25,469 bases of DNA, taken from a virus. Shown here piece after piece: positions 18,544 to 25,469 of the stretch. Under the pieces are notes generated by a model. The model worked only from the letters and a program-made list of their open reading frames with translations. It did no database searches and was not told the DNA's origin. The DNA is taken from the IMG/VR virus record IMGVR_UViG_3300008267_001227, positions 1-25,469 of that record, one strand, 5' to 3'. Position 1 is the stretch's first letter. Each line of letters begins with the position of its first letter. Made by a program: the position numbers and the translations under genes.

Positions 18544-19404
18544 TTAATATTTTTCCCCAATATGTAATTTACGATCATCTCCTCGGTCTTCCAATCTATT
18601 TTCAGAAATAATCTCATGAAACATATGAACACCATAAGCTCTATACTCACCACTAAAGTGTACTCCACTTTGTTTTAAGCCAAAGAATAAATTATGTGGT
18701 CCACCCCAAGTTGAATTCATATCAAATACTTGAGGATGATAAGCTATTTCTCTACCTAACTCTAAAATATCATTAGATATAACATGTAAGTTAAAATCAT
18801 GGATATAATTATGAGAAACATAATTTATAGATGGATGGTAATCCATTTCTCCATTAGGAGATATTTCTTCATTGGGTAAATCATTATTATAATTATCTCC
18901 ACCTCTATAATATGTTTCAAAATCTGATGGGGTAAATTTTAGTAGATTTAATTTAGTTAGAATTTGATCATAGCTAATTTTTTGTTTTGCTCCCAATGTT
19001 GGGAGTGACCACATACATTTAGGAGTGTTATGTTCTAAAAATATTTTATTAAAATTATTTGAGACACAATAATCTGATTTTAACCAAAGTATTTTACCAG
19101 GTATATTTTGTAATTCTAAAGATAATCCTATATCAAACCAATTCCTTATGTCCTGGAGTAAATTCTTTTTATTAACCTCAGGATCATAAGGGAATATTAG
19201 AATATTTTCAATATAATTTTTAATGTCATACTTTTTAATTAATTCAATAATATCATCATTTGATAACTCATGTTCATGAGTATTATATATGATAAAATTA
19301 TTCCATACTATATCATTAGTTTGAAGTGATAATAATGCTCTTAAACTATAATCAGCATGTTTTAAATCTAAAGTAGTATGAGTAGTAAATATACAAGTGT
19401 TCAT
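18544..19404 (-). CDS. Glycosyltransferase-like protein
   Basis: This is a 286-residue protein. The N-terminus (NTCIFTTHTTLDLKHADYSL, DIVWNNFIIYNTHE) and ILWLKSDYCVSNNF (105-118) look like the core sheet and a degenerate DxD (SD at 110-111) of a GT-A enzyme. The middle is rich in Asn and Asp. The C-terminus contains TWGGPHNLFFGL, which resembles acceptor-site loops, and ends GVHMFHE plus a charged tail. The assignment depends on overall pattern and operon context. It starts one base after the next gene's stop (19406). Confidence 0.65.
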   Translation of the reverse strand: MNTCIFTTHTTLDLKHADYSLRALLSLQTNDIVWNNFIIYNTHEHELSNDDIIELIKKYDIKNYIENILIFPYDPEVNKKNLLQDIRNWFDIGLSLELQNIPGKILWLKSDYCVSNNFNKIFLEHNTPKCMWSLPTLGAKQKISYDQILTKLNLLKFTPSDFETYYRGGDNYNNDLPNEEISPNGEMDYHPSINYVSHNYIHDFNLHVISNDILELGREIAYHPQVFDMNSTWGGPHNLFFGLKQSGVHFSGEYRAYGVHMFHEIISENRLEDRGDDRKLHIGEKY

Positions 19405-19405
19405 A

Positions 19406-20023
19406 TTAACTAATTAATTTACGATATACATCAGCATCTATATTTTTTCTTTCATTAAATATTTCTAACCCACTTGTTTGTTCTGACTCACCACCCATAA
19501 CCCATCCTTCAATAGCGTAATTATTTTTACCAGTTTGTTTAATTTTGTCAAATAACCAATTGTCCCCATAATGTATTTTTAATTCATGAGGAATTGGTAT
19601 GTAAGAATTTTTATGTATAAAAAATAAACAAGCATAACAAGCCATTAGACTACCAAACTCTTCAACTCTAAATTCACCTTGAGGATTATCCCAACATTTA
19701 TTCCCGGCACCAATAATTCCTCTATCTTCTGTTATATATGGGTAAGCTAAATTAATAACATTCCAATCTGTTTCAACATCATCATTGACAATTAATAATT
19801 TATCATATTTAGCTAATGATACTCCTTTATTCCAAGCTGGGGTGACAAAGATATTTTCAGGCTCTTTAATATGATTTAATTTAGGTATATGAGATATATC
19901 TATATCCTGAGGAGCATTATCAATTAAAATAATTTCTCCCACTAATTCATTGTTAGAAATTTGAGCTAATCTATCTATAAATCCTTCAGATTTCCATAGT
20001 GTAGGTATAATAACTGATATCAT
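19406..20023 (-). CDS. Small GT2-like glycosyltransferase
   Basis: This is a 205-residue protein with MISVIIPTLWKSEGFIDRLA (1-20), IILIDNAPQD (31-40), TPAWNKGVSLAKYD (61-74) and LLIVNDDVETDW (77-88). These are in the order and spacing of a GT2 nucleotide-sugar-binding domain; the NDDVE segment supplies the metal-binding acids (D81, D82). It is close to the minimum length for the family, so acceptor recognition may depend on a partner. Three bases separate it from the upstream methyltransferase gene. Soluble, no membrane span. Confidence 0.82.
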   Translation of the reverse strand: MISVIIPTLWKSEGFIDRLAQISNNELVGEIILIDNAPQDIDISHIPKLNHIKEPENIFVTPAWNKGVSLAKYDKLLIVNDDVETDWNVINLAYPYITEDRGIIGAGNKCWDNPQGEFRVEEFGSLMACYACLFFIHKNSYIPIPHELKIHYGDNWLFDKIKQTGKNNYAIEGWVMGGESEQTSGLEIFNERKNIDADVYRKLIS

Positions 20024-20026
20024 ATT

Positions 20027-20596
20027 TTATTTTTTAAATCCGTAAAAGAATAAATCACAATGGTTTGTTTCTATTTCAAACTCATACTCTTTAAAATTAG
20101 CATCAATGTCTATACATTCTCTAATATCTTCTTCAGTTAAATTTTTATAATATTCATTATCCCAATTTTCACGAGATACATTAGGCATTGTTTTCCAATT
20201 AGGAAATTTTTCTTTACTTTCTTCTTCTAATGATTTTACTCCATGAACTGGTCTCCCAGTTGTAGCGCATGTAAATAAAAGCATACCATTAGGTTTAAGC
20301 ATCCTAACTGCGTTTTGGATTGTTTCTTTATAATATGGATTATGCTCAAAACACTCACATGATATAATAACATCAAATGTATTATCAGGAGCATCATAAT
20401 CTTGAGCAGGACATACTATATCTACTCCAGGTCCTGGACCTAAATCTAATCCTGAGTAATCACAATTTTCAAAGTATACATCTTCTGTACCGCATACATT
20501 AAATGTACCTATTCCTAAAACTTTTTTGTTAGTAAAATAATCAGGAAAAGTTGATTTAATTTTATTAACGTAATTGATTTGTTCTTTATGAGCCAT
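20027..20596 (-). CDS. SAM-dependent methyltransferase
   Basis: This is a 189-residue class I methyltransferase. The SAM-binding opening is KKVLGIGTFNVCG (24-36), a variant of the usual ExGxGxG. It is followed by SGLDLGPGPGVDIVCPAQDY (48-67), with the acidic residue for ribose binding at D51. Motif IV is FDVIISCECFEH (74-85), and MLKPNGMLLFT covers the post-motif region. It belongs to the Methyltransf_11 type that often methylates small molecules, including sugars. In this operon it probably adds a methyl group to a sugar residue or its nucleotide-activated form. Start three bases after the upstream gene. Confidence 0.85.
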   Translation of the reverse strand: MAHKEQINYVNKIKSTFPDYFTNKKVLGIGTFNVCGTEDVYFENCDYSGLDLGPGPGVDIVCPAQDYDAPDNTFDVIISCECFEHNPYYKETIQNAVRMLKPNGMLLFTCATTGRPVHGVKSLEEESKEKFPNWKTMPNVSRENWDNEYYKNLTEEDIRECIDIDANFKEYEFEIETNHCDLFFYGFKK

Positions 20597-20599
20597 AAT

Positions 20600-21952
20600 T
20601 TATTTATAATTTTCTAAGTAATTTTTTAAATCTTCTGGGGTTCCTAATCCCCACATTCCTTTAACATTAAATGTTCTAATTTGTTTACAATCTTTAATAG
20701 CCTGATTAAATACAGGGCAAACATAAAACTCATTATTTACACGAATATCTTCTTTAATCATCTCTTCAGCATATTTAACAAAATCAGAACCATGTTTCCA
20801 ATAATAATAACCTACTGTTGCTATATCTGATATTGGGTTCTTTTCAGCTACTTCAGTTACTAATCCTTTTTCATCTATTTTAGCAAATGACCATTTTGGA
20901 TGAGTAGCTGTGAATGTGACTATGCCTCCATCTGCTTCAGTTTCATTCATTTTATACATGAATTCATTTGAATCCCATTCAACAAACTGGTCTGAGTTAG
21001 CAAAGAATAGTGGGTTATTATTGTCTATATATTCTTTAGCCAATAACGCAGTACAAGCTGCTCCTTCGGTTAAACCATCTGTTTCCACTATTTTACACCC
21101 AGGAGTTAATAGGTTTAATAATGTATCTAAATTATATTTTTCACGATGTGCTTTCTGTACAACGTATATATAATTAGCCTCTAAATTTAGGTTTTCAATT
21201 ACAACCTGAATCATTGGTTTGTTTTTCACTTCAATAAGTGGTTTAGGGAATGTATACCCAGCTTGTTCAAATCTAGAACCAGCACCAGCCATTGGAATCA
21301 AAACATTAAGTTTTTCATCTTTCCATTTAGGTGTCATACTTACTTTTTCTTTATTTAAATGTTTATAGATATTATTATAAGTAATTTCTTTTGGAGAGCC
21401 AACTCTCATTACATTTGCTTTACTTCTACTTGCTGCTAATAACCCATAAGGTGAATCTTCAACAATTAATGTTTCTTCAGGTAAACATCCCATCATACTC
21501 ATTGCTTTCCAATACATTTCAGGATGTGGTTTACTATTCTTAACATCTTCATTTGATATGATTAAATCAAAACGATCAATAATATCAAATTTGGATAATA
21601 CTGTTAATACAGTTTTACGAATACTATTAGAACATACTGCTAACTTATAACCACTACTAATTAGTATATCCATACAAACCTGTAATTGTGTATTAGGTTG
21701 AAGGTTAGATAATGCTTTTAAAGTGTATTTTTGTTTATCGTCCCAAATCTGTTTATGAGAACTAATAGGCAAACCTTTTCTTTCAGTTAACATATCTAAT
21801 TTTTGATTTGTTTTTAAACCATCATAGATAGATAAATGTTCATCCCAAGATATAGAGTATTTTTCTCCTAATGCCTCATTTAAGGCATCGTAATGTATTT
21901 GCTTAGCTTCTACTAATACACCATCTAAATCAAATATAACTAATTTTATCAT
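20600..21952 (-). CDS. Fusion: HAD phosphatase plus sugar nucleotidyltransferase
   Basis: This is a 450-residue two-domain enzyme. Residues 1-195 form a HAD subfamily IA (beta-phosphoglucomutase-like) domain with FDLDGVL (D8, D10), a cap helix region, CSNS (107-110), K141-PHPE and EDSPYG (165-170). Residues about 214-450 form an NTP_transferase domain with VLIPMAGAGSRF (217-228), FPKPLIEV (235-242) and a conserved NSDQF segment in the catalytic centre. The pair would dephosphorylate a sugar phosphate and activate a sugar 1-phosphate as a nucleotide sugar. Similar fusions occur in bacterial capsule loci. It overlaps the GT10-like gene by four bases (ATGA). Confidence 0.9.
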   Translation of the reverse strand: MIKLVIFDLDGVLVEAKQIHYDALNEALGEKYSISWDEHLSIYDGLKTNQKLDMLTERKGLPISSHKQIWDDKQKYTLKALSNLQPNTQLQVCMDILISSGYKLAVCSNSIRKTVLTVLSKFDIIDRFDLIISNEDVKNSKPHPEMYWKAMSMMGCLPEETLIVEDSPYGLLAASRSKANVMRVGSPKEITYNNIYKHLNKEKVSMTPKWKDEKLNVLIPMAGAGSRFEQAGYTFPKPLIEVKNKPMIQVVIENLNLEANYIYVVQKAHREKYNLDTLLNLLTPGCKIVETDGLTEGAACTALLAKEYIDNNNPLFFANSDQFVEWDSNEFMYKMNETEADGGIVTFTATHPKWSFAKIDEKGLVTEVAEKNPISDIATVGYYYWKHGSDFVKYAEEMIKEDIRVNNEFYVCPVFNQAIKDCKQIRTFNVKGMWGLGTPEDLKNYLENYK

Positions 21953-22794
21953 ATATTATTCAATTGACATATTTCTTTTATTATACTCACTACTCTAGGA
22001 AGATAATTATTGTAATGTAAAGCTAATTGAAAATTTCCTTCCATAGCTTCTTTTTTAGACTCATAAAACTCAGGTGTTAAATTATTAACAATTGATATTA
22101 ATTCATCTACTGTTTGGAATGTAATAACACCATCCATATTAAAATATTCTCCTAAATTTGGACATCCCCAATATATTGGTAATGTTCTAGTTAAAAAGGC
22201 ATCTGTAATTTTTTCTGTAAAGTAATTTTTATGTTTAGTGTTTTCAACACCTATATGAAACATGCTTTCCCAGCATACATCTTTTCCATTTTCCCATGGA
22301 TGTTTATCATTTGTAGAATAAATAAAATTGATTGGTGAAGTTATTTTATCAGCATTATTAAAAATATTATGTCTTAAAAAATGTCCTTCAACTAAATATT
22401 TTTTACCACATAAAAATGAAATATTAAACTTTTTGTTATCAATAAACTCTGGGTAACGGACTTCAGGTATGAGTGCATTTTCGTCCCAAAATCTACAATA
22501 TCTATTAGACATCCCATATGGTAACAAAACTGAGTTAGGGCATGTGTTTAAGATGTCTTCGTTCCAAGTTAATATGCAACTAAAAACATGGTGATTCATT
22601 TTAGCCCAATCATGTAAACCAAATATTTCATTTGGTTCTGATAATATTAAAAAGTTATATGGGTTTTTATTTAAATCTTCTTGAGAACAAGGATAATCAT
22701 TAAATAAACTAATAGGTTTATCTTTTAAATATTCATCTCCATTTAAATGATGATCAAACATTTCTATAGGCATGTAGTGACACTTAATATACAT
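21949..22794 (-). CDS. GT10 fucosyltransferase-like enzyme
   Basis: This is a 281-residue protein. The C-terminal half has FHIGVENTKHKNYFTEKITD (179-198) and LPIYWGCPNLGEYF (205-218). This is the conserved GT10 segment FxIxxEN-x-YxTEK-x-PIxxG, which binds GDP-fucose in alpha-1,3-fucosyltransferases. The N-terminal half is variable, as usual for the family. The expected acceptor is an N-acetylglucosamine or glucose residue of a glycan. Its donor, GDP-fucose, would come from the product of the dehydratase encoded at 23893-24870 after a reductase step that is not in this window. Two bases separate it from the next gene. Confidence 0.83.
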   Translation of the reverse strand: MYIKCHYMPIEMFDHHLNGDEYLKDKPISLFNDYPCSQEDLNKNPYNFLILSEPNEIFGLHDWAKMNHHVFSCILTWNEDILNTCPNSVLLPYGMSNRYCRFWDENALIPEVRYPEFIDNKKFNISFLCGKKYLVEGHFLRHNIFNNADKITSPINFIYSTNDKHPWENGKDVCWESMFHIGVENTKHKNYFTEKITDAFLTRTLPIYWGCPNLGEYFNMDGVITFQTVDELISIVNNLTPEFYESKKEAMEGNFQLALHYNNYLPRVVSIIKEICQLNNI

Positions 22795-22796
22795 TG

Positions 22797-23417
22797 TTAT
22801 AAGGTATTATAAAAATTATTTTGTGATTCTTGCCTTGATATATGTTTATAATGATATAAAGAATATTCTTCAAATTCTGGTAGGTAAGCATATGTTTTAT
22901 ATCCATCTAATACCTCATGTAATTTATTTGTCCATTTAATATCAGGAGTATTTCTATATATTCTCCACTGGTAATCAGGCCATTGTACCCATCCTTTTTC
23001 ATTTTGTTTCCATCCCCATATTTGTAAATGTTGAGGTGTTATACCTTCTACAATGTTTATTCTAGGAGTTAATATAATATCTGATTCTGAGTTAGATAAT
23101 ATACCTGGGAGTATTTCTAATAATTCTTCATTAGGTAACTCATCAGCGTCAATTTGAAAAATATAATCACCAGAACACATTCCGTTTAATTCATTTTTCC
23201 AATCAGCAAAATGACCTTGGAATGCGCTTTCTTTTAAGATAATAAAACCTTCAGAAGAATATACACTTAATTGATATAATAACTCTGGGGAGGCTTTTGG
23301 TTTATCTAATAAAACACAAATTTCATCTTCAGATCGTTTATGTTGATGTAGGAAATTAAGTAAACGACTTATCTCTTCTAATTCATCACATACTGTGATT
23401 GCGTAACTAATTTTCAT
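22797..23417 (-). CDS. GT2 glycosyltransferase
   Basis: This is a 206-residue protein with KISYAITVCDELEEISRLLN (2-21), the acceptor-side HFADWKNEL (69-77) and YIFQIDADE (85-93) carrying the metal-binding DAD. The FADWKNE-type and QIDADE motifs are those of the WaaE/SunS-like branch, which adds sugars to lipopolysaccharide core or peptides. It is short, with a Tyr-rich C-terminus (EEYSLYHYKHISRQ). No membrane span. It is separated by 15 bases from the upstream conserved unknown gene, and by two bases from the GT10-like gene. Confidence 0.85.
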   Translation of the reverse strand: MKISYAITVCDELEEISRLLNFLHQHKRSEDEICVLLDKPKASPELLYQLSVYSSEGFIILKESAFQGHFADWKNELNGMCSGDYIFQIDADELPNEELLEILPGILSNSESDIILTPRINIVEGITPQHLQIWGWKQNEKGWVQWPDYQWRIYRNTPDIKWTNKLHEVLDGYKTYAYLPEFEEYSLYHYKHISRQESQNNFYNTL

Positions 23418-23432
23418 AACCTAAAGATAATA

Positions 23433-23891
23433 TTACTCTGGTAGTAGGCCAATATAACTTAAAGCATCTATAAAATCTCTTTCATCAAAATGTTTAAGAG
23501 TAGTCATGTCCATTCTATACTCATAAAACTTACCTGGTTGTTTAGGAATTGGGTATTTATGTTTTTCTTCTTCAGTTACAGGAATAGCTTTAACAGCCGC
23601 CCATTTCCATTCCTGGGCGTTGGTTCCATTAGCGAATATCATACCTTGTTTAGGTTCATTAATAGTTTGAGGTAACCAAGTTAACCCTGTTTTTTCATCT
23701 TCCCAAGCTAAATCTTTATACAACTCAGGAAGAGCTTCCATCTGTTCACTGTAAAATTCACTTTCTTTAGTCATTAAACTGTTAGTCCAATATCCACAAG
23801 ACAAAGACATCCAATTAGTAATTTCAGGTGTGATTTGTGTTTCATAACATAAGTCACCTCCTGATTTGGGGCATGTAATAATTTTATCCAT
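23433..23891 (-). CDS. Conserved-looking unknown protein in the glycan operon
   Basis: This is a 152-residue protein. The N-terminus has CPKSGGDLCY (7-16) and LSCGYWTNS (30-38). Three cysteines (C7, C15, C32) could bind a metal, though no standard motif is formed. Residues about 60-100 contain WEDEKTGLTWLPQTINEPKQ and NAQEWKWAAVKAI. The end is helical (KHFDERDFIDALSYIGLLPE). The well-defined motif blocks suggest a conserved phage protein unrelated to sugar transfer that sits in the operon between the dehydratase and the GT2 gene. Function unknown. Confidence 0.6.
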   Translation of the reverse strand: MDKIITCPKSGGDLCYETQITPEITNWMSLSCGYWTNSLMTKESEFYSEQMEALPELYKDLAWEDEKTGLTWLPQTINEPKQGMIFANGTNAQEWKWAAVKAIPVTEEEKHKYPIPKQPGKFYEYRMDMTTLKHFDERDFIDALSYIGLLPE

Positions 23892-23892
23892 T

Positions 23893-24870
23893 TTATTTTT
23901 TATAATAATTTAACCAATATTCTATCATTTCATCTAACATAGACTCAAATGTATAATCATGAGTCCATCCTGTCGCCGCTATAAGCTTTGAAGAGTCACC
24001 TTTAAGATTGTGAAGTTCTTCTGGTCTGATAAATTTCTCATCTTGTTTAACAAACTCAGACCAGTGTAGTCCTAATCTTGTAAAGACATAATTAACAAGT
24101 TCTTTAACTGAATGAGACACCCCAGTAGCACAGACATAATCACCTGGTTCGTCTAGTTGTAGTATCTCCCACATTGCTTTAACATAGTCTTTAGCATGGC
24201 CCCAATCTCGTGTTGCATCAAGATTACCTAATTTTAATTCATTAGATAATCCTAATTTAATTTTAACTGCTTCTTTACAGACTTTATTTGTCACAAAATT
24301 AGTTCCTCGTCTTGGAGACTCATGATTAAATAATATTCCATTAGAAACAAACATGTTATAAGAGTGTCTATAATTTCTACTTATATTATAAGCAAATACT
24401 TTAGCGCATCCATAAGGTGAAACAGGATTCATCGGTGTTGTTTCTCTTTGATAACTATCTTCATCTATGCTATTACCAAACATTTCTGAGCTACTAGCCT
24501 GATATACTTTAGTATTAGGTGATACCATTCTAACTGCTTCTAATATATTTAAAGCACCTATAGCGGTAGCGTTTGCTGTATATAATGGTTGGTCAAAACT
24601 AATTCTAACATGAGATTGAGCTGCTAGATTATAAAGTTCATCAGGTTGTATTTTAGATATTACCCTAATTAGAGATGCTAGATCAGTTAGATCAGCATAC
24701 TCTAATTTTAATTTAGGATAAATTTTATCTAATCGAGAAGTTTGATTTTCAGCTACTGAGTTACGTTTTAGTATTCCCCAGACTTCATAATCTTTTTCCA
24801 ATAATAGCTCAGCTAAATATGAACCATCTTGTCCATTAATACCTGTTATTAATGCTATTTTATTTCTCAA
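23893..24870 (-). CDS. gmd: GDP-mannose 4,6-dehydratase
   Basis: This is a 325-residue extended short-chain dehydrogenase. The NADP-binding site is TGINGQDGSYLAELLLEK (9-26). RNS at 36-38 fits the cofactor phosphate contact. The active site is YQASSSEMFG (123-132) with Y153 and K157 of YGCAK. In most family members the residue here at Ser127 is Thr, a conservative change. NGILFNHESPRRG and the RDWGHAKDYV segment are family hallmarks. It turns GDP-mannose into GDP-4-keto-6-deoxymannose, the precursor of GDP-fucose, GDP-rhamnose and related sugars. No GDP-fucose synthase gene is visible in this window. It overlaps the GT4 gene by 11 bases. Confidence 0.95.
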   Translation of the reverse strand: MRNKIALITGINGQDGSYLAELLLEKDYEVWGILKRNSVAENQTSRLDKIYPKLKLEYADLTDLASLIRVISKIQPDELYNLAAQSHVRISFDQPLYTANATAIGALNILEAVRMVSPNTKVYQASSSEMFGNSIDEDSYQRETTPMNPVSPYGCAKVFAYNISRNYRHSYNMFVSNGILFNHESPRRGTNFVTNKVCKEAVKIKLGLSNELKLGNLDATRDWGHAKDYVKAMWEILQLDEPGDYVCATGVSHSVKELVNYVFTRLGLHWSEFVKQDEKFIRPEELHNLKGDSSKLIAATGWTHDYTFESMLDEMIEYWLNYYKK

Positions 24871-25469
24871 CTTTTTGTAATTTTGGTAATTCGATTTTCT
24901 TTAATTTAGGTAATTGTAATTGAACTTGTTTTGGAAATTCAGGAATATATTTAGTAAACAATTCATCTACTTTATCCTTCATTTTATCCCAACTAAATTC
25001 ATTTTTACTCTTATATGCTTGACGTTTAGCACCATCAATATATTTACTATAATCTTCAAATATATCTTTAATAGTTGTTCCAGCGTGACCTAAATCTACT
25101 GATAGCCATTGTGACTCTTTTAATAACCAATTATTAGCGGCGCTTGGGTGTACATCTGTTAATTGTCCTGGGATTAATGATGTAAACTCAGGATTAAGAA
25201 AATCTGTATGGCCACTCCAATTTGTTGTTATAATAGGTTTTTTAGTTAAACTAAATTCAAGTAATGGTCTACCATATCCTTCACCTTTAGTTAAGTTAAC
25301 CATTGCTTTAACTTTAGGATGGTTATATAACTCATTCATTTCAACATCTGTAAATTCACCATGTATTAGATAAATGTTAGGTAAATCTTTACTATTAATA
25401 GATTTTTTAATGATTTTAATTTTCTTTAAAATTTCTTCTCTATCAACATATGAAGAACCCATTTGAGAT
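24860..25469 (-). CDS. GT4 (GT-B) glycosyltransferase, C-terminal part, cut by the right edge
   Basis: The frame remains open to the right edge, two codons beyond the ATG at 25460-25462, and the content is only the C-terminal Rossmann domain of a GT-B enzyme. I therefore treat it as the 3' part of a larger gene. Counted from that internal Met, VNLTKGEGYGRPLLEF (55-70) carries the E-x7-E motif (E61, E69) that contacts the nucleotide sugar, followed by KKPIITTNWSGHTDFL (74-89). The last 25 residues repeat the LPKLKK / LPKLQK pattern, a lysine-rich tail that may bind membrane. Donor and acceptor are unknown. It overlaps the dehydratase start by 11 bases. Confidence 0.85.
   Translation of the reverse strand, partial: SQMGSSYVDREEILKKIKIIKKSINSKDLPNIYLIHGEFTDVEMNELYNHPKVKAMVNLTKGEGYGRPLLEFSLTKKPIITTNWSGHTDFLNPEFTSLIPGQLTDVHPSAANNWLLKESQWLSVDLGHAGTTIKDIFEDYSKYIDGAKRQAYKSKNEFSWDKMKDKVDELFTKYIPEFPKQVQLQLPKLKKIELPKLQKVEK

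Noticed and set aside
1-25469. Search for tRNA genes, CRISPR arrays, insertion sequences and integrases
   Set aside because: No cloverleaf, spaced direct repeats, transposase or recombinase motifs were noticed by eye. The only direct repeats seen are the 38-bp duplication and the promoter/terminator modules. A tRNAscan-SE run would be the decisive test for tRNAs.

Overview
The window looks like a piece of a large, AT-rich tailed-phage genome. Every gene I can support lies on the minus strand. Genes are packed with 1- to 74-base overlaps, many of the ATGA or TAATG type, and many encode fewer than 80 residues. Phage hallmarks are a peptidoglycan-binding/GH19 endolysin inside a lysis cassette, an ATP-dependent DNA ligase, a ClpP-like protease, an HNH-like zinc protein and small zinc-finger and basic proteins. 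No bacterial housekeeping gene, rRNA or tRNA is visible. I see no virion structural gene in these 25 kb. The host is probably a member of the Bacteroidota. This is an inference from frequent lack of clear Shine-Dalgarno sequences, a lipoprotein and a secreted protein of the kind common there, and intergenic elements that fit the TTG-N(17-23)-TAnnTTTG promoter pattern published for Flavobacterium.

Layout, read in the direction of transcription (right edge to left edge). Positions 25469-14658 hold a sugar and surface-glycan operon: a partial GT4 glycosyltransferase, GDP-mannose 4,6-dehydratase, a conserved unknown, a GT2 enzyme, a GT10 fucosyltransferase-like enzyme, a HAD phosphatase fused to a sugar nucleotidyltransferase, a methyltransferase, two more glycosyltransferase-like proteins, a short GDPD-like phosphodiesterase, and four further glycosyltransferase-like proteins. 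Positions 14610-12113 hold small regulatory-type proteins (a DksA-like zinc finger, an HNH-like protein, a very basic 48-residue peptide) and a perfect 38-bp tandem duplication at a gene junction. Positions 12061-9428 hold small unknown, membrane, coiled-coil and lipoprotein genes. Positions 9428-6263 hold the ClpP-like protease, two different metallophosphoesterases and a hotdog thioesterase. Positions 6208-4172 hold a secreted protein, unknowns, a possible caspase-fold peptidase and a FeoA-like SH3 domain. Positions 4141-1668 hold the lysis cassette: endolysin, a membrane-anchored GAF-like protein, two tandem paralogous holin-like proteins, an i-spanin-like protein and an overlapping secreted coiled-coil protein. 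Positions 1624-1 hold the ligase, a zinc protein and two small membrane proteins.

The most interesting pattern is a repeated intergenic module. Five intergenic hairpins are terminator-like. Four of them, plus one hairpin-less site, carry TTTG or CTTG exactly 20 bases before TATATTTA (six such sites in all when the 9968 copy is counted). I read this as a fused transcription terminator and Bacteroidota-type promoter that insulates one operon and starts the next. The copy at 14626-14657 has lost the hairpin but keeps both boxes and the spacing, which supports the promoter reading.

All function calls rest on motifs read by eye; no database search was run.
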